Assembly: GCF_003073045.1 (NCBI RefSeq)
Contig: NC_037601.1
Coordinates: 8,047,807 to 8,111,806 of the forward strand
Length of the DNA stretch: 64,000 nt
Origin: Pomacea canaliculata
Lineage: Eukaryota; Mollusca; Gastropoda; Architaenioglossa; Ampullariidae
Direction: 5' to 3'
Shown here: positions 24,615 through 42,800 of the stretch, piece by piece
Layout of the letters: each line of letters opens with the position of its first letter
Numbering within the stretch: the first letter of the stretch is position 1
Program-made: the position numbers and the translations under genes
The notes under the pieces: generated by a model
The model's input: the letters and a program-made list of their open reading frames with translations, nothing else
Database searches by the model: none
What the model was told of the DNA's origin: nothing

Positions 24615-25532
24615 TCATCGATGTTGACATTGACAGCGCAGTAAACGCACACAGACTTTCCGAAACGCTTTGATCTTCCAGGAATAGATGACAACATTAC
24701 AGACGGAGGTGCTGGACCCCAACATGAACAGGAAGGCTCTTGTCTGGAGTGTCGAATTCTCACATCCCCAAAGCACAACTACCACAACATACGGCAGCCA
24801 GCACACGATAAATATGGTGTTGATGACGAAGAACACACCGACCGACTTGAAGTTCACGTGTGACAACGGACGTGTCGTCTGTTCAGCGACTCGTCGTTGC
24901 TGTTGGCGGGAGACAAGAACGATCTTTATGTAGCAAAGGGAGGACACCACTGAAGCGGACAAAAACACGCCTGGCATTGCTATGTGGTAGTGATCTCTTC
25001 CTAAGTCCTCCTCATCGACACAATTGCCAGAGAAATCCTGCTCGAAGTATCCGGTCAGGGCTCCCATCGTTAATGACAAGACCCAGGAGAGGACGATGCC
25101 GCATTTGAAGACCCTTCCGGTCGCGGGTTTGATGTAGAGGAAGGGATACACTATGTACACAAGCCTCTCCAGGGCCAGGAGCAACAAACCGAGGAGCGAC
25201 TCCGTGGCTGCAAAATAGTTGTAGGAGAGAGCGACGATGATGAAGACTCTGTCGGGGATGAGGCACAGAAGCGATGTCAACGATCTGGCGCCGGCCAAGG
25301 CGCAGCCCACACCCACCAAGAAGTCAGCAACCGCAATGTTGGCGACGTGAAGGTACGTGAGAGTGCGAAACTGTGGTGTGACGAGGACAGCAAGAATCGT
25401 CAGCACATTGCCGAAAGTTAAAAATGGAAGCAAAACTGCGATGCTGGCTGAAAAGACGATGTAGTCAACAGTCATATCATCTTGTTCACATTGCTGCTCA
25501 GTGGTTGAGCTGAGTGTTGTCATACTTTCCAT
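24615..25532 (-). CDS. Intronless rhodopsin-like (class A) GPCR, orphan, copy 1
   Basis: A single 305-residue open frame carries seven hydrophobic segments (roughly 24-51, 60-80, 97-128, 143-162, 185-208, 231-254 and 266-284). Class A marks are GN at 41-42 (TM1), ANIAVAD at 64-70 (TM2), CWLP at 244-247 (TM6) and NVVIY at 279-283. The last replaces NPxxY, losing the proline. The DRY motif is ERL at 122-124. The usual cysteine at the head of TM3 is not at the expected spacing. Loops and tail are short. The tail has cysteines (RLLRCQC) that could be palmitoylated. It is clearly homologous to the gene at 28613-29608; both share R-LTYLH, RLVYIVYPF-YIKP and RQQQRRVA/RDQQRRVA. The ligand is unknown; I do not recognise a named vertebrate orthologue. 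Confidence 0.9.
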   Translation of the reverse strand: MESMTTLSSTTEQQCEQDDMTVDYIVFSASIAVLLPFLTFGNVLTILAVLVTPQFRTLTYLHVANIAVADFLVGVGCALAGARSLTSLLCLIPDRVFIIVALSYNYFAATESLLGLLLLALERLVYIVYPFLYIKPATGRVFKCGIVLSWVLSLTMGALTGYFEQDFSGNCVDEEDLGRDHYHIAMPGVFLSASVVSSLCYIKIVLVSRQQQRRVAEQTTRPLSHVNFKSVGVFFVINTIFIVCWLPYVVVVVLWGCENSTLQTRAFLFMLGSSTSVCNVVIYSWKIKAFRKVCVRLLRCQCQHR

Positions 25533-28500
25533 TTTACACTTTCGAAGGTTGTCTAATTAAAATATTTTGGAATTTTTGTCAGTGTCACATGTCGCGGTCA
25601 CTGAGTTAAGTCCATCTTGGATGGATGGCGACGTGAGCTTTCCCACTTGGTTTAACGTAGTTTTTCTGGTGTTCATCACCCAGTGGTGTACCCGTGATAC
25701 TCTCTCCACACACAGGTTGAGACCTCACAGCTCTCAGCCACACATGCAGCAGATTGCTCCTGGTTCCTTTGCAGTCATCAGTGGAAGAACCACGAATGAC
25801 TTTTTCCAGCTCATGAAGACAGATGCCTGTCACCTTCCGCGGCTGTTCTGCAAGGTAGAGACCATCTAACAAGTTCTTGTTCTCACCTGATTCTCTTTTT
25901 ATCTCCTTTTAACGAAGACCTCACATTTTCCCAATTAGTTGCCCATCGTCCATTAAAGCTAACATCGATATGAATCTGATCAGGTTCTTAAGTTTGTTTC
26001 TTTTTTTGGGGTGGGGTGGGGTAGGGGTGGGAGGAGTCACATTGCACTATCTCTGACAACAACTGAAGCGCGTGGGAGCATTTTTGCGTTTCGAAGATTC
26101 AGATTCGATTTGATGTGTGATTTATTCAGGGCTCTAAAACGTTTCATATCCTCTGACATCACGCGCGTGCACGCACATGAAGTTTTTTTTGGGCATTCGT
26201 CACTAAAAAAGCCGATTAGTGGAATAATGACATCTGTTTGATCTGCTGTTCATCGAGGACAAACAGACCGTTGCTTAGAATACCTCTTGTCTAAACATTT
26301 TATAATCTCTGCCGCAGTCAGCGATTTTGATGACTGATAAGGCAGTTAGAACTGTCTAAACACCTCCCTGGGCTTGGTGATGGGAGGAAATCTTTACTTG
26401 CAGAAAGCTAGCAAATGATATCGTGTAAGGCTCATTAGCAATTGTTTCGCTTTTGATACACTGATTTGTAGAAATAATACAGTTAAGACTATTATGTCAA
26501 GAAGGACGAGGGCTAGTAACTGCTAATCACTCCACTTTCTATAGTGACTCCATGACTAATGTCATCGCGACATTGAGTAATCCGAGGGTTGCGAAATCAC
26601 CTGGAGGTGGAAGCACACAGACTTACAGATCATAGAAGTTTGTATGAGAGCACTTTATCTCCAAAGAGACCGACCAAACCAAATAACCCGTGGGAGACAT
26701 TTTCGCAGAAAAAGTTGTTTTTCCTGACTTTGTACAAAGAACGTGTCCAGCAGCGATACGTGTAGGTTTATTGAGTTCAACTAGACAATGGTGGTTAAAA
26801 AGATGGAAGCAGCTAGGGTTTGTGCAAGTCAGATTCAAGGTTCTCTGAAATACCTGAGAACAGAAGAGTAACAACTTGAGGTGACTGCTCTCTGTCTTTT
26901 GCCTCGCCTGATGGTCTTGTTTTGTCACTTGACATCGTTTTGATGTGGATGTGTGTTACATCTCTGTGGCTTGGGACATCCGTGTAACCGACGGGGATCC
27001 GCAGGCTTCTTTTTGACCATAGGGGGATGTGTGTGTGAAGTCTGCATTTTCTGTGGTTTCTTTCTGTCTGGTTTATGTGTGAGGACTACACATTCTACAG
27101 AATATAAACACGTTTCTGTCTTTTGGCTTGGAGTTATAAATCCGCTAAATGCAAAAGTAAATTTGTAATAATTATTGTTTCCTGATGATATCATTGCTTT
27201 TATGGAGTAGGGATCTATTTAAATCTGACATCTTGAACTGTGAAAAACACCACCAGACTCTGTGCATCCGTTCTACTTCCACTTCACACGACTGTCATAT
27301 CACAATTCTCCCTTTTAATGTTTTTTGTGATGTACGTCGAGCTCGCGACCCTGTAAGGAAGTATGATTACAGATGAGTGAAAGATCAATTAGCATCACCA
27401 CAAATTACTATTTTTCATCCCCATCATTTAAAAACATTTGATGCAGTATGTAATCATTATATTGTATTCAAGCATCGTTTAGGTCAGCATCATTCAGAAC
27501 ACTTAGTTAAATTTTCAATCAAAACAGTTTAATGTAAAGCGCGGAGAGCCAGCCTCGTCCTGGAATCACGTGCAATAGAAGCACACTGTATTGTTACTAA
27601 CAAACCGTTTAATATCTTTAATTTATTACACAGCCTTGCAATCAATGCATTGTCTTATCTGAATACAAATTATTGTCAAAGCTGCATGGCAGGAACAAAA
27701 GACTTGGTGGACAAGGTTGACCCATGTGGTACCACGTGACTCCGCTGGACGGAGCGTGAGGCGAGGTTACTAGCGGGGTAGAGCAATGACAGATACTGTT
27801 ATCTAGATTGTGCAATTGTGTGCCGATCACTTTGCCTGATAGCTGGACGATCTTGTTTAGCCGCCCACGAGCAGGGCGCTTATTTTACAGATGTGGTGTT
27901 GCCATAGAGCTCTAGTCAAAGCAGAGCAAAATACTGTCAACAGTTTGAATTTCACAAGGATCTGAATGGTTTTATTTGCCCAGATCATCAAATTATGCGA
28001 ATGAATGAAACCCAGAGTTTTAAAAGTAATTTTACACTAGGGTTAGCTTTGAATAAGATTCCAAAGTTCTTTTGATGTGTAATATGTAATATGTACAGCC
28101 TTTTTTTTAATAGTTTCTCTATTCTTTTTACTCTCATGAGGTATTAACAAACTGATACATTCTGCATTCAAGGGTTCACAAAATACAAATATTGATGACA
28201 AGATTGTTAAAATCATTAAATATGGTCTAAAATAATCCTCGTTTCTCTCCATGTGTTAGAAACGAATAGTTTATTCAAAATCTCTAAGTCAGGATTTGCT
28301 TTAATAAAGATTCAATCCATATATCTGTGATAACACATTCATTTCAAAACATCATATCTATTGACGTGATAAATACAATGGACTCCAAACACAAAGCATT
28401 CTAATAAGCTATCCTAAATTTAGATAAAATCATGTAAAGAATTCCCTAGACTCTTTATGGCGCCGAGATGGGAAGTCTCTGAGCTTGAGAGACCGATTCA

Positions 28501-28612
28501 GGTCTTATTTTCTTTCGCTTCGAGTTCTGCTTGAGGTCAGAGTTCTCTCAGGTTGACCCCAAAGCCTGCACAGCGATAGACAAGGAATCAAACGATAACA
28601 GTGATGTCAGTC
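25533..28612. other. Intergenic DNA between the two GPCR genes
   Basis: About 3.1 kb that should hold the promoter of the left GPCR and the 3' UTR of the right one. A minus-strand AATAAA (TTTATT near 28269) lies about 0.35 kb beyond the stop of the right gene. A G-rich run lies near 26008-26034. I see no further gene and no recognisable transposon. Confidence 0.6.
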
Positions 28613-29608
28613 TTACGAGAAATTGCCAGGACAGTTAGTTTCTTGTTTCTGACCACAGCACAACAATCGTCTGTAAATTTTTCGCATCTCTTTGCTCTTC
28701 CAGGAGTACAAAAGAACGTTCAGAACGGAGCTGAAGTTTCCAATACAGAACAGAAGTTCACGGCGCTGCAAAGACCTGTATTCACAGGTGGAAATTATAG
28801 TGTCCAGTGTAAACGGAATCCAACACAAGACGAAGACGGTGTTGATGAGAAAGAAAACTGTGATAGACTTGGCCTTCGATGGAAGAATCACCTTGTGGCC
28901 GGCCACTGTCCAGGACTGAGCCACCCGCCTCTGCTGGTCGCGGGAGACGGCGATAATCTTCAAGTAGCATGCGGTGGAGATGACAGAGACGGGGAGGAAG
29001 ATGCCGGGGAATGCAGAGTGGTAATAATCCAGGTCGACGCTTCCAATGATGCACTTTCCAGTGGAAGAGCCCCACAACAGCAAAGGCATTGTTCCTGAAA
29101 AAATGGACAATCCCCAGGCTGCGGCCATGGCAAACTTCAGCAGCTTGGCTGTTCGTGGCTTGATGTAGACGAAAGGATAAACGATGTAGACAAGCCTGTC
29201 TATGGCTAACAGCAGCAGACACAGTAGAGAAGCCATGGCCGCCGAGTAGCTGCATGTAGTGTTTGCGATGTAATACGCAGATGCGGCCCCGTCCATGCTG
29301 CACATCGGCCATGCTCCTGAAAGGAGGGCGCCGAGGCCTACACCAAAATCTGCCACCGCGACATTGCAGATGTGCAGGTAAGTCAAGCTTCGAAAGTGCG
29401 GCGTCGTGATCACAGCCAACACTATGAGGCCGTTGCTGAAGGTTAAGACTGGAAACAGAAATCCCACATTGAAGATTACCTGAAAATAGTACAAAAATGT
29501 ATCAGTGGAGACGACCGGGTTTGAGGGTTCTGTCGAGTTTTGCATCTCGGAATGAAAGTTTCGCGATGCGTCTACTGAAGTAAAAGTTTTCTTATGTTCA
29601 GAGTGCAC
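28613..29608 (-). CDS. Intronless rhodopsin-like (class A) GPCR, orphan, copy 2
   Basis: A single open frame of 331 residues from Met1, or 310 from Met22, which lies just before N24-S-T, a likely glycosylated extracellular start. Seven membrane segments are present. CNVAVAD (TM2), DRL at 137-139 in place of DRY, CWIP at 262-265 (TM6) and NVLLY at 297-301 replacing NPxxY mark it as class A. A second N-glycosylation sequon N116-T-T is in the first outer loop. The third inner loop is about 10 residues longer than in copy 1. The two genes are in the same orientation about 3.1 kb apart, so they look like an old tandem duplication. The ligand is unknown. Confidence 0.9.
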   Translation of the reverse strand: MHSEHKKTFTSVDASRNFHSEMQNSTEPSNPVVSTDTFLYYFQVIFNVGFLFPVLTFSNGLIVLAVITTPHFRSLTYLHICNVAVADFGVGLGALLSGAWPMCSMDGAASAYYIANTTCSYSAAMASLLCLLLLAIDRLVYIVYPFVYIKPRTAKLLKFAMAAAWGLSIFSGTMPLLLWGSSTGKCIIGSVDLDYYHSAFPGIFLPVSVISTACYLKIIAVSRDQQRRVAQSWTVAGHKVILPSKAKSITVFFLINTVFVLCWIPFTLDTIISTCEYRSLQRRELLFCIGNFSSVLNVLLYSWKSKEMRKIYRRLLCCGQKQETNCPGNFS

Positions 29609-30756
29609 AGGTTAGGGCTTCATAAACTCTTCCCTGTCTCCCTGTGTCTGATTTCCAGGTACCGCAACTTTTTGCAGGTGTTTTAAACCTGGATCCACCA
29701 ATAATCGGAGGATGATAAAAAGCCGTCTGTGACGCTGACCCCAGGTCTGTTCGTGTCTTTAGTTACTGAAATTCCGCAGGCGCCGCGCGGATGATCAAGT
29801 GAGGTATTACAGAGAATGCATGACAGGAAGTCATGAAGCAATATATTATTACAAATTTTAAAAAAAATGATTCATTTCGTGTTACAAATTAAAATGTTAA
29901 GAGATAAGCCCAGCTGTGACCTTACCAACGTCTGTTTTCCTCACTAATTGAGGATGCTGGTCATTGATTCTTTCGCACATGATCTAGTGCTGGAACACTG
30001 GTAATGCTGAAGGTGCTGTTGCTGTTGTTGATAATATGAATCATTGATAAGTGAGGACAATAAGGCTAACGACGAGGATGATGACGCGCACGTGCTCAAC
30101 TACTAGATGGATCCGAGTTGAATCTGGCAAGCTAGACCAACATCATGGAAAGATAATATCTTGCACTTAATTTTACTCAGTCTTTAGAACACACATACGC
30201 GCACCTTCAAAGTATGGAAAAAAAACTAGAACCCACACTCAGACAAGTGTGACAGAAATGAAATGTGTGTGTGTGTGCGCGCGAGCCTGCTTGAGAGAGA
30301 AAATTAAAACGGAATTTCTTTATTTCTGGTCATTTACATAGCCAGAGGGCATATGTCCTCTTATTGTTGCCTAGCAATTGATCAGCCAATGTTTATTGTT
30401 GTATCTGACATCTAAGAAAATTTGATCTACATTTAAAAAAATTAACTTTTAGAACTGAAGGAAAAATATCTTCCGTTTGTCCAACCCACACATCTCCGTG
30501 AACACTTGAAGTAACATTACTTTTATACTTTTTATGTACTTCAGCAACAGAAGAACTCAACAAAGGGGAAACACTCTTCTCTCAGTCCTAGTTAGTAAAA
30601 TTGTCATCGATCAATATTTACAGTCTTTTATAAATAAAATATTTCTCTATATATTTCCTTTACGTATTGTGTTCTTGCTACATCGATCAATTTCAGTCCT
30701 TCTCGCTTTACTTTTACTTTACTTTCATTCAGTGCGAGCCGTCACATATTTTCAAC
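29609..30756. other. Divergent promoter region between GPCR copy 2 and BBS4
   Basis: The two start codons point away from each other across about 1.15 kb, so both promoters should lie here. It contains a GT/GC run near 30266-30285 and the X-box-like site plus CCAAT box at 30366-30390. No other gene is visible. Confidence 0.6.
30366..30390 (+). promoter_or_regulatory. RFX X-box-like site with adjacent CCAAT box
   Basis: GTTGCCTAGCAATT at 30366-30379 matches the RFX X-box (GTTGCC, short spacer, GCAAC) except for the final AC. CCAAT follows at 30386-30390. RFX factors drive ciliary genes including BBS genes, and the site is about 380 bp upstream of the BBS4 ATG. Function is inferred from motif and position. 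Confidence 0.5.
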
Positions 30757-37294
<6,538 letters not shown>

Positions 37295-39107
37295 AAGAGA
37301 AATGGACTTTGACACCCTCATATAGAAGACTGTACACTATTTGGGTAGTATGAAGTGGGGTTTTTTTTGGGGGGTGGGGGAATTGTTGAAATTTTCTTGT
37401 TATTTACTCTATGGCTGTCAAGTCATTTTAAATAATTTACTGACATAGCACAGTCACATGTAGAGAGCATGTAGAAACACAAGTTGCACAGATTGCAGGG
37501 TACAGGGTTTATTTTGTATTCTGAGGTTATTTTCTGAGGTTGTGAAGTTTGATCATATTTCAGTTGTGACTTAATGAAAAGTTCATTGGTAAAGTGTTAA
37601 ATATCAGAGAACTATAAGCAATCTGGTCATATTATGGTCCCACCTTCGTGATCTTTGTCTTATTTATAACAATGCTGAGGAATTATTTTTCAGTGATTAT
37701 TAAATTTAGAAATTTGAATTTGAGGCTCATTTGTCCTGAAATATCAGTATTTCATGTGCATGTCAACATCAATGAGTGTTTCATGTCATCGGTCTCTCCA
37801 GTCTGTGAAGGCACAGAGGCAGCAATAGACAAGAATAAAGTGGTCAGGAAGTCACATGATCCTTTGTCTCAGGTGTTGCTGAAACAACTACGCATGTTGT
37901 AATGCCTGCTGCCATTGCTACACCATCAGTATTATAAGGAGTTACCATGTGCATGTTCCAGGCTGTGTCCAACTCCAAAGAAGTCTCTTCACCCTGCAGA
38001 TGTCATTTTGTGCCTGTTACAGCCAGATCTGTCAAGAGGGATGTGCTGCTCTCCCCTTGACAAACACATCAATTCAATTGGAGTAGGTAACTTACTGCAT
38101 GTTGATTACAGATGTGAGGTCATTCAGGTCAGCCTCAGCTTACTTCTTTCCAAATTTCTGATGAGGTGATTTTAAAGTGTTGCAGTGTGCATGTTCTTAC
38201 AATGATGTAAGAACAGTTTTTAACTTTACATACTTCTCAGAGTGTGAGATCTCTTCTAGTCGAAGCACTTTCCCTCCCAACCAACCAGCAAGGCAGGACC
38301 TAGTTATCTGTCGTGGGGACCTGACTTTCAGTGTTTAATCTGGCTTATTTTTGTTCATACTGTCATTTCATGCTTCTCTGCAGAATTGAAAAGCTCCGTC
38401 CATCGATTTTGTGAATGAAGCTATGGCAGGGTGTGCTTGTTACCTGTTTGTGCTTTATATGCAGTCAATTTATGCACTGTGCTCTACGTACTATCATCAT
38501 AAAATATTGTTTCAAGGTTGTGCTGCCTGAAAGTTTTGACATTTTGAAAAAAATTAATTTTACTTTGTATGAAACTTGACGAGCGGAAAGCTCATTCCTT
38601 CACGACACTAACGAAACAGTACTCAAACATAAGTAGATCCGAGAACACACACATCTGAGAAAACCAGGAATAAAAAGATGGTGTTTATATTCATGTATGT
38701 GGTTATTTCCATATTATTGACCTAAACAAAACTTTCAGACGAATAAACTTGTTTAAGGATCACAATGGTGCATTATGTTAAAAAAACCGAAATGGAGTAT
38801 TTTGTGACATTACATGTCACACATTAAACATGGCATTGTGTGACCTCAGTTGGAGGTATGTTGGTGAGAAGTGAGATGTTCACTATATCTGACATCAAAA
38901 ATATATATAAATAAATTGAAAAGAGTGTGTTCTCTTTCTTTCTCTCTCATGCACACTCTTTAACTCTTCCTGTGTTTTGAGCCTTTTTTTGGTCCCCCTT
39001 ACAGGATCACGTCTTTTTGGACTTTAACATGAAATTAGTAAGAATGTTAAAAAGAACTTTATCATATGCATGCTGGCTTGTAGAAGTTTTGTCATCACAC
39101 AATGTGT

Positions 39108-39350
39108 ACAACCAGTCTATCACTTCAAGTCTTCAGTCTTCATGGCATCACAGCAGACATAGCATGCCACTTCTAGTCTTTATAGGATCACAGCAGACAT
39201 AACATACTTCATCTAGCCTGTCATCTTCATGGCATCACAGCAGACATAGCATGCCACTTCTAGTCTTTATAGGATCACAGCAGACATAACATACTTCATC
39301 TTGCCTGTCATCTTCATGGCATCACAGCAGACACAGTATGGCACTTCTAG
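39108..39350. repeat. 87-bp minisatellite made of two related half-units
   Basis: CATGGCATCACAGCAGACAT recurs at 39141, 39228 and 39315, an exact 87-base period over about 2.7 copies. Each unit contains a second, diverged GGATCACAGCAGACATAACA. The 87-mer therefore itself arose as a dimer of an element of about 43 bp. It is non-coding and lies between convergent genes. Confidence 0.93.
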
Positions 39351-39777
39351 TCTGACTTCAGGACGGTTTCTCTGGGTACCGATGTTTCCAATTCCCTTAC
39401 CCATAATTACTCTCCTCTCCGCCAATAAACTATATCTCAAACTTATTCTGTAATATTTCCTTACATTTTGTGTGCCTCACTCCTCATTCAAATGCCTGAC
39501 TACTAATGTTCACATATATTTGTAGCGATACACTGTGAAACCATAGCACAAGTCGCACATATGCCATTACAGACTTGATGTTTATACATCACTCATGCTT
39601 ATGTCATGACGAGACTCTCCGTTGTTGTCCAAAGCATCAACATTGTAGTGTCCATCGACCAATCCGATCGTCGGTAGCAACGGTCACCTCCTTGCACTCA
39701 CCTCCACGTTTTATCTCCCACTCCCTCCCCCGCATCCTTGCTGTGTGACTCTTTGGCGTGATGGTCTCCTAGAAACT

Positions 39778-39783
39778 TTTATT
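39778..39783 (-). terminator. Poly(A) signal of the single-pass membrane protein gene
   Basis: The minus strand carries AATAAA 50 bases past the stop at 39834-39836. This is a good distance for a short 3' UTR and supports the stop chosen for that gene. Confidence 0.55.
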
Positions 39784-39833
39784 AAATATTGCCTTCCACA
39801 CTGAATCGATTTTCATGTATTTTTTTAGAAACA

Positions 39834-42800
39834 TCATCTCGACTTCGCACTTTTCCCTCTATCTGAGAGTCGCTGGTTTGTTTTTTCACTGCTCTGTGAT
39901 GGTCGGGCTATGTCATCACTATCGTTGTTCGACATTTTCTTGGCGGTGACAGGTCTGTGCACTTGTAGCCCTGTGGTGTTTCTGTACACTGCTGCTAGTG
40001 TTTTAAATGAGGTGGTCTTGGGAACGCCTTGTTGCGACTTCGGTCGAGGTTTGTCGCGCGCGTGGGCGGTGGCACTGCGGTTGAACTCTGTCTGGTTCAC
40101 AGTCGCGTTCTTGGCCGAGTGCGCGCGACGGAAGCGGTCGTCGGTACGTGACGTCACACCAGTTGGGAGGACCATCGGGAGGCCCTGTCTAGAAATGGGA
40201 GTCACTGGACGACTAGCAGGTCTGCTTGTACCCGTGTCTCTTTTCTTCACGGATTTGTTTGCGTCAGCACCGGTTTTGGTTTCCTCGATCTTGGCAGCAG
40301 TCACCTGGATTATGTCGGATGTCGCGGAGGGTTGATCTCGGGATGTTTGTAACTCTTTCACGTTTTTCTCGGCTTCATCCGTTATCGGAATTTGGTGATT
40401 CTCTGTGGTCAGTGGAACCGCAGTACGGTCACAACTTTGATCTATGAAAGTTTCCTCTGAAATGAGAATATTCTCTACGGGCGGGATTTGAGCTTCGGCT
40501 TTCTCTGCGGGAAGATTTTTGCCCTCAGAAGCTACTGAAGTCGTGTCACCTTCTGTTTGTACAGGAACGCCATCAGCCTTCTCAGGTTCAACTTGAGGTC
40601 GATGCATTTCCGGCACAGGTTCGCTCTCAGAGCTGTTTGGCGTCGAGCCTTCGCGAGAATCGACGGATTGAAGCCCATCGTCCGGAGCTTCCGTCACGAC
40701 AATGCTGACTTTCGGAGTCCGAGTCCTGCTGCCTGCCTGCTCTGGCGCCTCGGGGCCAAGACCGAGGACAGTTCGTCTCAGTCTTCTTACACCTGGGGAT
40801 CGCTTGACCGAGTCAGCCTCGGACACGACGAGCAGGCTAGCGGCAGCGTGTTCCAGACTGGCCTTCAGCTTGCTGTCGTCCATGGCGCCGTCCAGGTTGA
40901 CCATCAGCTCATGGCGCTTGGCCGTCTCCTTCTTCTGCTCCTCGCTTCGACGCTGGTCTGCAATCTTGCGCGACAGTTTTCCCTTCTCCGACCACACGCG
41001 CAACACCTTGGAAGAAGAAGAAGAAAGAAATCTAGGATGAGACAGACAAGGAGATGCACACAAACTCAAGGATGAAGACAAGACAGTGACAGAAAGAACA
41101 AAGGGAGGAACAGCCAAAGACAAATGGAAAAGCGGACTGGGAAGACAAAGTGGAAAAGACGGAGAATCGAGTTAGACAAGCTTAAGCAGAGACGTTCATA
41201 TAAATAAACGTGTTGAGAGGTCATTATTCTTTAGGGATATAGTGCGATGGACGATCAGTAAAGAAAATAACACTTAAAAAATGACAGACACACAGATAAG
41301 AACAAATAGAATATAACGACATCTCGATAGAACCTTTCTATGGCGCTCCAGGTCGTTGTCTTCGTTCTTTTGGACTTTCTTCTGTAGCTGGGCAACGACT
41401 AGGCGCGCTCTGATTAGGTTGCGCGTGTGCTCGCTGATGTCGCTGGCGTCGTCTCGAGTGGCGATAGTGTGGTCGTAGCAGTAGTCGACGATCTTGGCAA
41501 TGATGAAAGCGATGGCGACGGCGCCGACCATGACGCCTACGGTGATGAGCACCTTCTGGTAGCCGTTATCTGTGTTGGTGCTTGATGAGTCTGTGCGAAA
41601 CGTGAATGGGAGGTAATCAGTGTAATATAAATGGGGGGATAATCAGCCTAAGTATTATCTCGCTTAATTTTCTCTCTTTCTTTCTACAGTTGAATTGACA
41701 GAACCTCGCAACACCTACAAACCTTCCACGCAATCAATAAGAGTCGCTAAGTTCGTACTGAGGACAAACAAGCCTGGAGTATGGAAACCAAACATTTGAC
41801 AAGAGTTCGTCCACGGAAGCATTGTCTGCCACAGTTCACAAGCACTATTGGGACTACATTCACACCGTAGCACCTCCATCTCCCCACATTTTTTAGAATA
41901 AAAATAATATCTTAAATAAGCTTATTGTTTGAACAGACTTGTTGGATTGTTGTTCTTTAAGGGGCCACGTGGTGAATCATCATTCATTGGACCTCGCGCA
42001 ATCATACCTGAAAGGTGAACACACACACACACACGAATAGGGATGTTACCAGATGGAAGAGAAGTTTTATGCTTTCTCCAAGTGATAGTTGGGTCTGAGT
42101 AATACAACGGGCCCACCAAAGCCCAGACGTGTCTGATGGCATTGATCATTGTAGTCTTTACTTTGAGTCTTTCAAGCGCTGAACAAAGCCGCCACAACGT
42201 GTCACAAGCAGGACGAGAAATGCCATGCACGTGACAAAAAGAATGGTTTTACGATCTGGCAGCTATTCATGAGTCAACACTATCCAAAAGCACGATTTAC
42301 CAGACGGGACTGTTAAACGCCGCTCGGGTATCCATGTACCCTGAGATTTGTGGGTGTCAAATCAAATAATGCCTTTTAACTCACGCCTTTGAACGCATTG
42401 CAGTACAGCTCAAACTTTGAAAACTACTAAAATTTGTCTGTTGAATTTGGAATGCAATTCTTTAGTTTATATAAAACCTTATTTCTCAACTTTAGTATAT
42501 AGAAAATTATTTTAGTGCCTCTAAACATTATTTTCTGTTAAAACACATTATTCTAATTCTCAATTTGTTTTAAACAGGGAGAGAACTGGTTAACATTTTT
42601 ATAGTTTCACGTCTCATGAAGAGAAGATATTCTCGTACGGCAAACCAGAATCAATGAGGTGCTAAGTTCATATTGAGGACAAACAAGCCCGGGGTATGGG
42701 AAGAAAATATTAAACGAGTTCGTCCTCGGAAGCATTGTCTACCACAGTTTCCATGCACTATTGGCATTGCATTTATAACCTACCCGCCCACCCCACACAG

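Larger units (their letters stand above)
37295..39833. other. BBS4 3' UTR and convergent intergenic DNA
   Basis: BBS4 and the gene at 39834-43795 converge here. Candidate BBS4 poly(A) signals are AATAAA at 37834-37839 and 38742-38747. A minisatellite occupies about 39108-39350, and a minus-strand AATAAA serves the next gene. No other gene is visible. Confidence 0.6.

Noticed and set aside
28782-29312. 176-codon open frame overlapping GPCR copy 2
   Set aside because: It is an alternative frame on the same strand as the receptor gene. The receptor's frame carries the class A motifs and accounts for the segment.
40557-41075. 172-codon plus-strand frame opposite the single-pass protein
   Set aside because: It is a shadow of the long minus-strand exon, whose frame joins to two other exons in phase. 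The plus frame has no support.
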